Source: Prolixibacteraceae bacterium (GTDB lineage: Bacteria > Bacteroidota > Bacteroidia > Bacteroidales > Prolixibacteraceae). Taken from it: a stretch of DNA of 40,623 nucleotides. The DNA is taken from contig JAQIBQ010000518.1 of the NCBI GenBank assembly GCA_027859005.1, forward strand, positions 1 through 40,623, in the 5' to 3' direction. The position numbers and the translations under genes were made by a program. The notes under the pieces are model-generated. The model was not told the DNA's origin and searched no databases. It saw nothing but the letters and a program-made list of their open reading frames with translations. Shown piece after piece: positions 7,617 through 17,728 of the stretch (the first letter of the stretch is position 1; the number at the start of each line of letters is the position of its first letter).

Positions 7617-8831
7617 ATGAGAAAAATTGTATTGAGTTTATTGGCTGTTTTATTTGTATTAACAGCGAGTGCTCAAAAATATCCTGGTTTAGCCGATACT
7701 CCTCCTATGGGATGGAACAGTTGGAACATTTATGCTTGTGACATAACTGAGCAGTTGGTGCGAGAAGTAGCAGATGCAATGGTCGATCGTGGTTTAAAAG
7801 AAGCAGGTTATGAATATGTTGTAATTGACGATTGCTGGCATGGCGAACGTGATAGCTTAGGTTTTATCACTGACGATCAAGAAAATTTTCCATCGGGAAT
7901 TAAAGCATTGGCCGATTATGTTCATTCATTAGGTTTAAAATTTGGAATTTATTCCGATGCTGGTTGGACTACTTGTGGTGGACGCCCTGGAAGCCGTGGA
8001 TACGAATACCAAGATGCATTAAAATATGCCGAATGGGGAGTAGATTATTTAAAATACGACTGGTGTGCAACCGATAATGTAAATGCAAAAGGGGCATACG
8101 ATACCATGTTAAGAGCTTTAGCAAAAGCCGGTCGACCAATTTTATTTAGTATGTGCGAATGGGGTGATAACAAACCCTGGTTGTGGGCCAAAGACATTGG
8201 ACACATGTGGCGTACGACTGGTGATATTTACGATGATTTTTATGGTGAAGACGATCACGGTACTTGGTCGTCGTGGGGTATTTTGAATATTCTCGATATG
8301 CAAGATGGACTTCGCGAATATGCTGGACCAGGACATTGGAACGATCCTGATATGATGGAAGTTGGAAACCATGGGTTATCAGTTAACGAAAGCCGTGCTC
8401 ATTTTGCCATGTGGTGCATGATTGCTTCTCCGCTTATTGCCGGAACCGACATTCAAAATGCAAGCGAAGAAACAATAGAAATTCTAACGAACGAAGAAGC
8501 CATTGCAATTAATCAAGACCTATTGGGAATACAAGGATTCAAACATTCAAAAACTGATAGTCTTGAGGTTTGGTACAAGCCATTGGCAGAAGGAGATTGG
8601 GCCGTTTGTTTCTTAAATAGAGATTCAATTTCAAAAGAAATAAATTACGATTGGAAAGCTACTGTAGTTAAAGATGACTTTGCCAAACGTAATGCCAATT
8701 TTGCCAATACTACCTATGAAATAAGAGATGTGTGGAAGCATAAGAACCTAGGTAAAACAAAAAGAGCTTTAAAAACAACAGTGCCGGGTCACGACGTTTT
8801 AATGCTTCATTTATCCAACATCGAAAAATAA
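7617..8831 (+). CDS. GH27 alpha-galactosidase, secreted
   Basis: A 404-residue protein with a cleavable Sec signal peptide (MRKIVLSLLAVLFVLTASAQ). The GH27 (beta/alpha)8 barrel begins with TPPMGWNSWN (28-37). The nucleophile is D148 in YLKYDWC and the acid/base is D203 in MWRTTGDI, with R199 positioned as in human alpha-galactosidase A. WNDPDMMEVG (241-250) is the later conserved family motif. A short beta-sandwich domain closes the protein. It should remove terminal alpha-galactosyl (in some family members alpha-N-acetylgalactosaminyl or beta-L-arabinopyranosyl) groups from hemicellulose side chains in the periplasm. The start is supported by the signal peptide. A terminator-like stem precedes it and a short GC hairpin follows. 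Confidence 0.93.
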   Translation: MRKIVLSLLAVLFVLTASAQKYPGLADTPPMGWNSWNIYACDITEQLVREVADAMVDRGLKEAGYEYVVIDDCWHGERDSLGFITDDQENFPSGIKALADYVHSLGLKFGIYSDAGWTTCGGRPGSRGYEYQDALKYAEWGVDYLKYDWCATDNVNAKGAYDTMLRALAKAGRPILFSMCEWGDNKPWLWAKDIGHMWRTTGDIYDDFYGEDDHGTWSSWGILNILDMQDGLREYAGPGHWNDPDMMEVGNHGLSVNESRAHFAMWCMIASPLIAGTDIQNASEETIEILTNEEAIAINQDLLGIQGFKHSKTDSLEVWYKPLAEGDWAVCFLNRDSISKEINYDWKATVVKDDFAKRNANFANTTYEIRDVWKHKNLGKTKRALKTTVPGHDVLMLHLSNIEK

Positions 8832-8887
8832 TAATTAATAATATTTGTTGGGAATCCAATCCTAACTCCATCCAACATAACCAAATC

Positions 8888-8908
8888 ACCCCGGCATTTT
8901 GTCGGGGT
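8888..8908 (+). terminator. GC-rich hairpin downstream of GH27
   Basis: ACCCCG and CGGGGT pair around a 9-nt loop, followed by TATTTCAC. The stem is short and the T-run weak, so it is a possible terminator of GH27. Confidence 0.45.
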
Positions 8909-8990
8909 TATTTCACGAAAATAAATACAAGTCATTTTCTTAATCATTATAATTTTGTTCTTTCGTAAGAATACAATTTAGTTCGTTCTG

Positions 8991-9026
8991 ATAGAGATTT
9001 ATATCGGTTTCACACTTAATCTCTAT
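8991..9026. promoter_or_regulatory. Inverted repeat upstream of GH9, possible regulator site
   Basis: ATAGAGATT (8991-8999) and AATCTCTAT (9018-9026) are perfect inverted copies, about 90 bp upstream of the candidate -7 element. They could bind a dimeric regulator such as the local HTCS or form an RNA stem. No further evidence. Confidence 0.3.
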
Positions 9027-9112
9027 TATGGTATGAAAATATTCACAAGATTGCTTTACAAATAATACCCTCATTAAAGTGATATGATCAACCTTTAGAT
9101 AAATTACACACC

Positions 9113-9120
9113 TATTTTTG
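9113..9120 (+). promoter_or_regulatory. Candidate -7 element for the GH9-GH31 operon
   Basis: TATTTTTG matches TAnnTTTG; CTTTAG about 16 bp upstream is a poor -33. It would leave a leader of about 140 nt before the GH9 ATG. Confidence 0.4.
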
Positions 9121-9263
9121 TATCTGGTTCAGAATAGTCAGACATTTATGGGTAGTATTATAAATTAACCTATTTAACGATCAAAAATCGAAAGAGTATT
9201 TATCAAGGAAACATTGAATTGATTCTATGTTTTTGATTTTCGTTTGACAAAAATTTAGAACAC

Positions 9264-10895
9264 ATGAAAAAAATCTTTTTTTTATTTTTAGTACTGCTGG
9301 CATCGGTAGTTTTAAACTTAGCCAATGCAAGTGTATTTCATTTTAACACATTGGGGTATTTGCCCAATGAACCAAAAGTAGCTTCAATTTCAAAAAGCTT
9401 TGAATCTTTTGAATTGATTAATGTTGAGACTAATTCTTCTGCTTTTAAAGGTGAAGCAAAAGGGCCTTATGGACAGGAAGATGTTAAAACTACGGTTTGG
9501 TTGGCTGATTTTTCATCAGTAACATCAAATGGAACCTACCATTTGAAACTTAATACTGGAGAAACTTCCTCCAATTTTAATATTGCCAACGATGTATACA
9601 ACTTTGCCTTTAAAACAGCCATGCGTGGTTTTTATTTGTGGCGTTGTGGATCAGCAGTTGAAGGTGACCATAACAACGATAATTTTGAACATGAAATTTG
9701 TCACATGCAAGACGGTTGGCTCGATTCAATTGGTATTGCCGATCAACAAAAAGACGGTACAGGTGGCTGGCACGATGCGGGTGATCATGGCAAATACATT
9801 GTTAATGCTGGAATAACTGTAGGTATGATGTTTATGGCTTGGGATCAGTTTAACGAGCAATTGAACGACTTTGATTTTGACTTGCCCGAAACTGCTTCAG
9901 GGTATCCTCAGTTTTTAAAAGAATTAAAATGGGAATGCGACTGGATTTTAAAAATGCAGTATGCAGATGGATCGGGTAGAGTAAGCCACAAACTTACCCG
10001 TCAGAGTTTCTCAGGTTTTATTATGCCCGAAGACGATGTTGAAAAAAGATATTTTACTGATTGGAGTACTGCAGCTACAGCCGACTTTGTTGCAATGATG
10101 GCACAAGCAGCCCGATACTTCAAACCCTACGATAAGAAATACGCCAAAAAATGCCTGGAGGCTGCTAAAATTAGTTACAAGTTTTTGCAAGATAATCCGG
10201 AGCACAAACGTTTTTCTCAACATTTTAGAACTGGAGGTTACCAATCACACGATGCCGATGATCGTATATGGGCTGCAGCCGAAATGTGGGAAACTACGGG
10301 TGAAAAACAATTTCTTAAGGATTTTGAACTACGCTTAGATGCTTTAGAAGATATGGTTGATGAAAATTGGGATTGGGGCAATGTGAAAAATATGGGTGTT
10401 TTTACTTATATTTTATCTGAACGAAAAGGTAAAAACCCAGCTTTACTTGAAAATGCAAAAACATCGGCAATTCAAATTGCTAATTCTATAGTCGCAAAAA
10501 GTGAGGATGATGTTTTCAATCGTCCATTTGGAGGAAAATATTATTGGGGATGTAACGGTACCATTGTTCGACAAGTATTAAACTTGTATGTTGCCAATGA
10601 AATTCAACCCAATGCTAATTATAAAACAACATCGCTCGATGCTATACACCACATTTTTGGACGGAATGTGTATGCTCGTTCCTTTGTTACCGGATTAGGA
10701 AATAATCCACCAATGAATCCACATGATCGACGTTCGGGAGCCGACAATGTTGAAGCACCATGGCCTGGCTACCTTGTTGGTGGAGGTCAGAATGCTACCA
10801 ATTGGGTAGACGAAGAAGCAAGCTATTCAACCAACGAAATAGCCATTAATTGGCAGGCAGCATTAGTTTATGCTTTAGCTGGATTTGTTGAGTAA
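9264..10895 (+). CDS. GH9 family beta-glycanase (endoglucanase/cellobiohydrolase type)
   Basis: A 543-residue secreted protein. A signal peptide (MKKIFFLFLVLLASVVLNLANA) is followed by an Ig-like CelD N-terminal domain (about 24-108, HFNTLGYLPNEPKVA) and a GH9 (alpha/alpha)6 barrel (about 112-540). Catalytic features visible are GGWHDAGDHGKY with D171 and D174 (D174 the likely base), the NPHDRRSGADN substrate loop and the acid E525 in YSTNEIAINWQAALVYALA. Family members cut beta-1,4-glucans; some act on xyloglucan or mixed-linkage glucan, and with GH31 alpha-xylosidase next door xyloglucan is a reasonable inferred substrate. It heads a two-gene operon with GH31 (56-bp gap). Confidence 0.92.
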   Translation: MKKIFFLFLVLLASVVLNLANASVFHFNTLGYLPNEPKVASISKSFESFELINVETNSSAFKGEAKGPYGQEDVKTTVWLADFSSVTSNGTYHLKLNTGETSSNFNIANDVYNFAFKTAMRGFYLWRCGSAVEGDHNNDNFEHEICHMQDGWLDSIGIADQQKDGTGGWHDAGDHGKYIVNAGITVGMMFMAWDQFNEQLNDFDFDLPETASGYPQFLKELKWECDWILKMQYADGSGRVSHKLTRQSFSGFIMPEDDVEKRYFTDWSTAATADFVAMMAQAARYFKPYDKKYAKKCLEAAKISYKFLQDNPEHKRFSQHFRTGGYQSHDADDRIWAAAEMWETTGEKQFLKDFELRLDALEDMVDENWDWGNVKNMGVFTYILSERKGKNPALLENAKTSAIQIANSIVAKSEDDVFNRPFGGKYYWGCNGTIVRQVLNLYVANEIQPNANYKTTSLDAIHHIFGRNVYARSFVTGLGNNPPMNPHDRRSGADNVEAPWPGYLVGGGQNATNWVDEEASYSTNEIAINWQAALVYALAGFVE

Positions 10896-10951
10896 TGCTC
10901 ATGTGGGGGTTATGTAGAAATGAATTGATAAAACTATTAATTATATAATCT

Positions 10952-13315
10952 ATGAAAAAGAATTTTTTAAAAATGGGAATCGTCTTTTCAATAATGGCAA
11001 TGGTTATGCCGTTGAAAGGACAAATTCAACAAATGGGAACGTTGAATGAACCTGTCGATATTAGTGTCGATTTCAAAAGTTTTACAAACACCTACTATTT
11101 TGCCAATGAATTAAAGGATTTCGATCCTGTAACGGCATCGGGTAAAGTGGAATATTTGCGTCATGAATATTCAACACGCCAGGCTTTCAATAACATGTTG
11201 GCTTCATTAGTACCAGTAGAAGCAAATGAGTTTCCAGGTATTGAATACGAAGCAAAACCAAATTTACCGTTCGACATCGATTTTGTTTCACCTCGAACAG
11301 TGAGAATAAGAATGAACAGTGGTTCTGATTACACAAGCGACGATCCTTCGTTGATGTTGGTAAATGGAACTGCTCCTAGCGATGATTCTTGGAAATATTC
11401 AGCTGTTGAAGGCGGTCATAAATATTCCAACGAATTTGGTAGTATTACTGTTTTGGAAAATCCATGGAGAGTTGAACTTAGAGACGAGAACGGAAAGCTA
11501 CTAACTAGTACCAACCATGCTTCCGATAACCTTGATAAAACTTATACGCCAGTAATGCCGTTTAGTTTTGTGCGTCGTGCTTCGGATTATTCACGTAGCT
11601 TTTCAGCAACTATGTCGCTTACCCCCGATGAAAAAATCTTTGGATTAGGCGAATCGTATACTAACTTTAATAAACGCGGTTCGAGTGTTGTTTTGTATAC
11701 CGACGATGCCAATGGAATTCAAAACGAATCAATGTATAAACCAATTCCATTTTACATGAGTAGTAATGGTTATGGAGTTTTTATGCATACTTCAACACCA
11801 ATTACTTGTGACTTTGGTAAATATTTCAGCGGCGTTCAACAACTAATGATTGGCGACGAAACACTTGATCTATTTTTCTTCCTTGGCGAACCTAAAGAAA
11901 TATTGGATGCGTATACCGATTTAACAGGAAAAGCAGCAATGCCACCACTTTGGTCTTTTGGATTCTGGATGAGTAGAATTACTTATTTCTCAGAAGATGA
12001 TGGTCGTACAGTTGCTAAAAAGTTGCGTGAGAACAAGGTTCCATGCGATGTAATTCATTTCGATACTGGTTGGTTTGAAACCGATTGGCGTTGTGATTAT
12101 AAATTCTCAGAATCACGTTTCGATGATCCGAAGAAAATGATTAGCGATTTAAAAGACGAAGGTTTCATGACTTGCTTATGGCAATTGCCTTATTTCGTTC
12201 CTAAAAACTCTCTATTCAAAGAAATTGTTGAGAAAGGCTTGTATGTAAAAAATGCAAAGGGAAATCTTCCTTACGAAGATGCTGTACTCGACTTCTCGAA
12301 TCCTGAAACAGTAAAATGGTACCAAGCAAAAATTGCTGGTTTATTAGAATTAGGTGTTGGTGCAATTAAGGTCGATTTTGGTGAAGCTGCTCCACTAAGT
12401 GGATTGAAAGCTTCGGGTAAAACGGGTTTTTACGAGCACAATTTGTATCCTTTGCGTTACAATAAAACGGTTTCCGATATTACTCAAAAAGTAAATGGCG
12501 AACGTATTATATGGGCGCGTAGTACATGGGCCGGAAGTCAGCGTTATCCATTACATTGGGGAGGCGACCCAGCCAATACCAATACATCAATGGCTGCAGG
12601 TTTACGTGGCGGTTTGTCAATTGGTCTTTCAGGATTCACTTTCTGGAGTCACGATATTGGTGGTTTTGTTCAAGCTTGTCCCGAAGATTTATATGCACGT
12701 TGGACTCCTTTCGGGATGCTAACTTCTCATACACGTAGTCACGGTGCGCCACCAACAGAACCTTGGGAATACAGTAAAAATTTCCTAAATGGATTCCGCG
12801 ATGCAACCAACATGCGTTACGAGTTAATGCCTTACATTTATGCACAAGCAAAATATTCATCGGAAAATGGATTGCCAATGTTGCGTGCATTATTTGTAGA
12901 ATATCCTGAAGATCCCGGTGCTTGGTTAGTCGATAATCAGTACTTATTTGGATCCGACATATTAGTAGCACCTTTGTTTACAAGTGTTACTTCCCGCGAT
13001 GTTTATTTGCCGGGTAAAGGCAATTGGATCGATTACCAAACAGGTAAATCTTATGCTGCTGGTTGGAATCACATCGATGCAGGTGCAATACCAATTGTAA
13101 TGTTGGTAAAAGAAGGTGCTGTGATACCTCACATTAAATTAGCTCAATCTACTCGTTTTATGGATTGGTCTAAAATTGATTTGAAAGTGTACGGTGAAGA
13201 AGGTAAAGGATTAATTTGCTTGCCTTCCGATAATGAATTGAAAACCCTTGAAGTAAAAGGTGGCGTTTTAGTTAGCAACCCTACTGAAGGAACAACATAC
13301 AAAGTAATCAAGTAA
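10952..13315 (+). CDS. GH31 family alpha-xylosidase/alpha-glucosidase
   Basis: A 787-residue secreted enzyme with a signal peptide (cleavage probably near PLKG-QIQQ). The N-terminal beta-sandwich (about 30-320) precedes the (beta/alpha)8 barrel (about 330-650). The nucleophile is D475 in AIKVDFGEAAP and the acid/base is D539 in LHWGGDPANTNTSM; FTFWSHDIGGF follows. KVDFGE is close to the KTDFGE of YicI-type alpha-xylosidases, and the 64-residue spacing between the two acids agrees with that group. It should release alpha-xylosyl units from xyloglucan oligosaccharides; alpha-glucosidase activity cannot be excluded. It follows GH9 in the same operon and ends at a strong bidirectional terminator facing the HTCS gene. 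Confidence 0.9.
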   Translation: MKKNFLKMGIVFSIMAMVMPLKGQIQQMGTLNEPVDISVDFKSFTNTYYFANELKDFDPVTASGKVEYLRHEYSTRQAFNNMLASLVPVEANEFPGIEYEAKPNLPFDIDFVSPRTVRIRMNSGSDYTSDDPSLMLVNGTAPSDDSWKYSAVEGGHKYSNEFGSITVLENPWRVELRDENGKLLTSTNHASDNLDKTYTPVMPFSFVRRASDYSRSFSATMSLTPDEKIFGLGESYTNFNKRGSSVVLYTDDANGIQNESMYKPIPFYMSSNGYGVFMHTSTPITCDFGKYFSGVQQLMIGDETLDLFFFLGEPKEILDAYTDLTGKAAMPPLWSFGFWMSRITYFSEDDGRTVAKKLRENKVPCDVIHFDTGWFETDWRCDYKFSESRFDDPKKMISDLKDEGFMTCLWQLPYFVPKNSLFKEIVEKGLYVKNAKGNLPYEDAVLDFSNPETVKWYQAKIAGLLELGVGAIKVDFGEAAPLSGLKASGKTGFYEHNLYPLRYNKTVSDITQKVNGERIIWARSTWAGSQRYPLHWGGDPANTNTSMAAGLRGGLSIGLSGFTFWSHDIGGFVQACPEDLYARWTPFGMLTSHTRSHGAPPTEPWEYSKNFLNGFRDATNMRYELMPYIYAQAKYSSENGLPMLRALFVEYPEDPGAWLVDNQYLFGSDILVAPLFTSVTSRDVYLPGKGNWIDYQTGKSYAAGWNHIDAGAIPIVMLVKEGAVIPHIKLAQSTRFMDWSKIDLKVYGEEGKGLICLPSDNELKTLEVKGGVLVSNPTEGTTYKVIK

Positions 13316-13328
13316 TTGATTTTTTATT

Positions 13329-13373
13329 AAAAAAGGATTCCATCTCTATTTTAAAGATGGAATCTTTTTTTTT
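13329..13373. terminator. Bidirectional terminator between GH31 and HTCS
   Basis: GATTCCATCT/AGATGGAATC form a 10-bp stem with a 9-nt loop, flanked by an A6 run on the left and a T9 run on the right, so it works for both convergent genes. Its arm AAAGGATTCCATC also occurs in the hairpin after ettA. Confidence 0.88.
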
Positions 13374-13387
13374 GTTGACATATATAA

Positions 13388-16300
13388 CTATTCAATTTCT
13401 TCTTGTTCTCTTTTATTTTTAATGGCTTGTACATATTCGGTTGGGGTTTTCCCAAACTCTTTACTGAAGCATTTACTGAAGTATTTAGGGTCGCTAAATC
13501 CAACCATGTAGGCAACTTCGGCAATTTGGAAATGTTCCTTTTCTAATATTTGAGCAGCTCTTTTTAGTCGGTGGGTTTTCACAAATTCTACTAATGACAT
13601 TTTGGTTAACGATTTCACTTTTTTAAGTACCGTTGAATGGCTAAGGTTCATTTTCTCAACCATTGCAGTAACATCAAAATCGGCTTCAGATAAATGCTCG
13701 TCAATCACCTCATTCATTTTTGTAAGAAACTTCTCGTCGTTCGAAGAAATTTGAATATCGCGTGGTTGTAGTAATATTTGTTTGCTAAATATATCAACCA
13801 GAAGTTTGCGTGTTGAAAGCAATTGTTCTATTTGTGATTTAAGTACGTCAATTTTAAAGGGTTTGCTAACGTATAAATCGGCACCACTTTTATACCCTTC
13901 TATTTTTGCTTCGTCGGCAGCTTTTGCAGTTAAGAGTATAATGGGAATGTGTCTTGTTTTGTCGTTTTGTTTTAAATTCTGGCACAATTCAATGCCATCT
14001 GTATTGGGCATCATCACATCCGAAATAATTAGTTTAGGTAGAATTTCAAGTGCCTTCTCGCAACCTTTTTGTCCATCGTACGCAACACTTACGTTGTAAT
14101 TTTCGGAAAGGTTGCGTGCAAGGTAGTCGCTCAGATCTTTATCGTCTTCGACCACTAACAACGAAGGTAAGTCTTTGCTTTTTCCTTCATTTATATTTGA
14201 ATTGCTTTGGTGCTCAAAATCTTCGGTCAAATTATTTAAAGCCGTTTCAGGGTGTATGGTTTGAGCCGCAATCTGACTTTCTTTTACATGTTCATCGCCA
14301 ACAGGTAAATAGAATGTAAACGTAGAGCCTTCGCCTATTTTGCTGTGGGTTTCGATTTTACCTTTCAATAAATCGATGTATTCTTTTACAATTGATAACC
14401 CAATTCCTGAGCCTGCTAACTCCTTTTTAGGTTTATGTTTGCTTTGGTAAAAACGGTGGAAAATGGTTTGTATTTCGTCGCTTGGTATGCCAGGCCCGGT
14501 ATCCGAAACTTCAATGCAATACCATTGTTTATTTTCTTTTGACTCTTTCTTTTTCCAACGTTCAATTTTACTCGTTTCTGGGACATGTTTGAAAATGCGA
14601 ATCGTAATTTGTCCTTTCGAAGGAGTAAATTTGTACGCATTCGAAATTACATTGTATATAGCTGTAGTTAACAATTCTGAATCGACCCAAAATTTTTCAT
14701 CCTCGTTAAGTTCTGAATTAAAACGTAGGGTAATTTCTTTATTCAGCGCTTTTTGAAGGAAGAAACCTGTAATTTCCTTTAAAAATTTAACCACATTCAC
14801 TTCAGAGTATTGAGGCTCAATTCCACCTTTGTCAATTTTTCGAAGTTGTAATAATTGGTTGGTTAGTTTTAATAAACGATTGACGTTTTTAGAGACCAAT
14901 TGTAGACTGTTTTTTGATTTTTCATCAATGTTTCCTTTTGAAATTACATCTTCTAAAGGGTTGCTGATGAGCGTTAATGGAGTTCTGATTTCATGCGAAA
15001 TATTGGTGAAGAATCGCATTTTAGCTTCGGTATTTTCAATCAAATTTGAACGTTCAATGTGCTCAATTAATAATCGGTTTTTATCGGATACCCCAATTAG
15101 TGTATAGCGGCGGAAAAGTAGCAGCCCAATTACAGCGATCGCCAAATAAATGGCATATGCCCAAGGATGACGCCAGCTTGGTGGGTTAACTTCAATTATA
15201 AGTTCATTTGGTTTTTCGTTCCAAATTCCATCGTTATTCGAAGCTTTCACTTGAAAAATATAATCGCCTTCCCATAGGTTTGTATACGTTACTGTATGTT
15301 CATTTGCGTTTAAATACCTCCATTCATCGTTAAATCCTAGAAGGCGATAGGCATAGTGTACACCTTCAAGATTCGCGAAATGCATGGCTGAAAACCCCAA
15401 CGAAAATTCTTTATGTTTGCTGCTAAGTGTAATTTTTTCGGCTAAGGAAATATCTTTTTCTAGAATTACTTTGCCGTTCACTTTTTGCTTGGGCATTACA
15501 ATTGTATTCGATACTTTGAGGGTAGAAATTACTGTATTTGAAGGTTTCGTATTGCTTGTAATTTCAGAAGGGGAGAAGAACGATAATCCGTTAACTCCGC
15601 CAAAAAATAATTTGTTATCTGGCGATGAATAAAAAGCATTGGAATGGAACTCGTTACTTTGGAGGCCATCGTTTGAGTTGTAGTTTTTGAATGTGTTGGT
15701 GTTTTTATTGAACATTGAAAGGCCTTTGGTAGTACTAATCCAAAGGTTTCCATCTCTGTCTTCTTCTATTCCATAAATTAGATTTGCAGCAAGTCCATCG
15801 GCCTCGGTGTACGATTCAAATTTAGCTCTACCTTTTTGTAATTCTTTTAAGGCTAGGGGGTCGGAATATAAATCAAGTCGGTTTAATCCACCACCTGTTC
15901 CAATCCAGATAACATCTTCTGAATCTTGGAATATACAATAAACATCGTTATGTAAAATGCTTTTATCTGAATCGTGTTCAAAGGAAATAAAGTTGTTGTA
16001 GCCTTGTTTAATTAATTCAAGAGGAATAATATTTAATCCACGCCCTTTTGTTCCTACCCACAAATTTCCTCTGTTGTCGTCAAAAATAGAGAGGATAACG
16101 TTGCCACTTAATGTACGTGAGTCGTTAGGCTGATTGGCGTATAAGTTGATTGTATCTTTCTTCGTGTCGATAATTCCAAGACCTTTTCCCCAAGTACCTA
16201 CCCAAATACTTTGCTCTCTATCTTGATGAAGTGCAAAAGGATAACCTCCAGTGTAGTATTGTTTGAAACCTAAATCCTTTCGATATGCTACTAAGCTATT

Positions 16301-17644
16301 GGAGGCAGTTCCAATCCATAATATGTCTTTTTTATCGAGCAGTAATGATATTATTTCGCTTGATGAACGGCCATCACTGTTAGGAATTTCAGGTATATGA
16401 TCAGTAATTATTGTATTGTCGGGTAGGAATTCGAGATAGTTTAAACCATTATAGGCGGCTCCCACCCATACAATATTGTCTTTTCCAGTAATTGCAGTTA
16501 TTAAATTTGATGTGAGGTTACGTCCTGCATTTGAATTATTTTCAAGGTGGTTGAATTTCTTTCTAAATAAATCGAGAGTAACAACACCACGGCTTTCGGT
16601 ACCTAACCATAATACACCCGATCTGTCGATAAGCATTGAGTTAATAATATTATCGCCTAGTTTATTCGACATTGTTTCGTCGTTATTGTATACGGTAAAA
16701 GCTCCATCATTATTGAATGTAATTAAACCCGAACCGCGAGTTGCAACCCACATATTTCCATTGCTATCACATTTTAATCGTTCAATCCAGTTGGCATTTA
16801 ACTTTTTCCATTTAGGATTTGAATTATTGAAAAAATACTTTGAAGTAATTTCTTCACCTTCAATTGTGAGTTTAGCTAATCCTTCTGAAGTTGCTACCCA
16901 TAAGTAGTTGTTGTGATCCCATTCAAGTGCATTTACTTTTGCTTGTATCAGGCTTTCTATGTTCACTTGAGTAAACGATAAATCCTTCGATCTAAAAATG
17001 AAAAGACCTTTAAACGTTCCAATTAAATACGTTTGATTTTGGATCTGTTTTATGGTTATCGCAGAATACATTTCTCGATCGAATGGTAGGATTGAACCTT
17101 TTGGATCGAGGTAAACAGATTTTTTAGAAATATTTGTAAATGTATAACTGAATTTTTTTGATGAGTTTGGAATACCTTTGAATAATCCTTGTGTGGTGCC
17201 TACCCAAATCGATCCATCATCACATTGTTCAACAAAACTTACCGTACCATCGGGCGTTTTAAGATTATCGTAGCGTATAAATTTATTTTCTTCTTTAATA
17301 AATAAATTCAATCCACCTCCACGAGTACCAACAAATAGATTTCCGAGAGAATCTCCAGAAAGGAAAATTATCTCGTTGTTACTAATTGAATTGGGGTTAT
17401 TAAGTTCATTTTTATAGGTCGTAAAGTTATATCCATCCATGCGGTTTAGGCCATCTTTTGTTCCTAACCAAATAAAACCTTGTGCATCTTGAGTAATTGA
17501 AAGTACCGACGATTGAGATAAACCCTTGTGAGTAGAATAGGTATTGAAACGCAAATTTGAAAAAGTTTCTTTTTCAATTCCAAATACAGTAGTTGAAATA
17601 ATGATTAGTACAACAAATGCTAGTAAGGTTTTGACTTTTGACAT
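13388..17644 (-). CDS. Hybrid two-component system regulator (HTCS): sensor kinase, receiver and AraC output in one protein
   Basis: A one-protein signalling chain of 1418 residues from ATG 17644 (the track's TTG at 17674 is rejected because it overlaps the -7 element and ATG 17644 opens a clean signal sequence, MSKVKTLLAFVVLIIIS). Order: periplasmic two-component propeller repeats (about 30-735; many FIWLGTKDGLNRMDG-like repeats), Y_Y_Y domain (about 740-815), membrane helix (about 825-845), HisKA with the phospho-histidine in ISHEIRTP (about 884), HATPase with DTGPGIP and GSGIGLSIV, REC (about 1165-1280, phospho-Asp in LIISDVMMPNTDG) and AraC-type HTH (about 1310-1415). Known role: senses glycan fragments in the periplasm and activates polysaccharide utilisation genes. 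Target genes here are inferred to be GH43/27/9/31. Confidence 0.95.
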   Translation of the reverse strand: MSKVKTLLAFVVLIIISTTVFGIEKETFSNLRFNTYSTHKGLSQSSVLSITQDAQGFIWLGTKDGLNRMDGYNFTTYKNELNNPNSISNNEIIFLSGDSLGNLFVGTRGGGLNLFIKEENKFIRYDNLKTPDGTVSFVEQCDDGSIWVGTTQGLFKGIPNSSKKFSYTFTNISKKSVYLDPKGSILPFDREMYSAITIKQIQNQTYLIGTFKGLFIFRSKDLSFTQVNIESLIQAKVNALEWDHNNYLWVATSEGLAKLTIEGEEITSKYFFNNSNPKWKKLNANWIERLKCDSNGNMWVATRGSGLITFNNDGAFTVYNNDETMSNKLGDNIINSMLIDRSGVLWLGTESRGVVTLDLFRKKFNHLENNSNAGRNLTSNLITAITGKDNIVWVGAAYNGLNYLEFLPDNTIITDHIPEIPNSDGRSSSEIISLLLDKKDILWIGTASNSLVAYRKDLGFKQYYTGGYPFALHQDREQSIWVGTWGKGLGIIDTKKDTINLYANQPNDSRTLSGNVILSIFDDNRGNLWVGTKGRGLNIIPLELIKQGYNNFISFEHDSDKSILHNDVYCIFQDSEDVIWIGTGGGLNRLDLYSDPLALKELQKGRAKFESYTEADGLAANLIYGIEEDRDGNLWISTTKGLSMFNKNTNTFKNYNSNDGLQSNEFHSNAFYSSPDNKLFFGGVNGLSFFSPSEITSNTKPSNTVISTLKVSNTIVMPKQKVNGKVILEKDISLAEKITLSSKHKEFSLGFSAMHFANLEGVHYAYRLLGFNDEWRYLNANEHTVTYTNLWEGDYIFQVKASNNDGIWNEKPNELIIEVNPPSWRHPWAYAIYLAIAVIGLLLFRRYTLIGVSDKNRLLIEHIERSNLIENTEAKMRFFTNISHEIRTPLTLISNPLEDVISKGNIDEKSKNSLQLVSKNVNRLLKLTNQLLQLRKIDKGGIEPQYSEVNVVKFLKEITGFFLQKALNKEITLRFNSELNEDEKFWVDSELLTTAIYNVISNAYKFTPSKGQITIRIFKHVPETSKIERWKKKESKENKQWYCIEVSDTGPGIPSDEIQTIFHRFYQSKHKPKKELAGSGIGLSIVKEYIDLLKGKIETHSKIGEGSTFTFYLPVGDEHVKESQIAAQTIHPETALNNLTEDFEHQSNSNINEGKSKDLPSLLVVEDDKDLSDYLARNLSENYNVSVAYDGQKGCEKALEILPKLIISDVMMPNTDGIELCQNLKQNDKTRHIPIILLTAKAADEAKIEGYKSGADLYVSKPFKIDVLKSQIEQLLSTRKLLVDIFSKQILLQPRDIQISSNDEKFLTKMNEVIDEHLSEADFDVTAMVEKMNLSHSTVLKKVKSLTKMSLVEFVKTHRLKRAAQILEKEHFQIAEVAYMVGFSDPKYFSKCFSKEFGKTPTEYVQAIKNKREQEEIE

Positions 17645-17671
17645 ATAAGTTGTTTTAAAAAAATGAACTAA

Positions 17672-17679
17672 CAAAGATA
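17672..17679 (-). promoter_or_regulatory. -7 element of the HTCS gene
   Basis: On the minus strand it reads TATCTTTG, a full match to TAnnTTTG, about 28 bp before ATG 17644. This gives a short leader and decides between the two possible starts. No clear -33 TTG. Confidence 0.6.
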
Positions 17680-17728
17680 AAGAATTATAAGAGAGTAATA
17701 AGCCTAAAGATAAAATGAATAAGTTTCA

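Larger units (their letters stand above)
8832..9263. other. 432-bp intergenic region upstream of GH9
   Basis: Holds the GH27 hairpin (8888-8908), a 9-bp perfect inverted repeat ATAGAGATT/AATCTCTAT with an 18-nt spacer (8991-9026) and a TATTTTTG -7 candidate (9113-9120). No ORF is supported. Confidence 0.6.

Noticed and set aside
16476-16907. 143-aa plus-strand ORF inside the HTCS gene
   Set aside because: Antisense shadow of the propeller-repeat region, with no motif, promoter or family resemblance.
17645-17674. TTG extension of the HTCS protein to 17674
   Set aside because: It overlaps the TATCTTTG -7 element and adds a non-signal segment before a good signal peptide.
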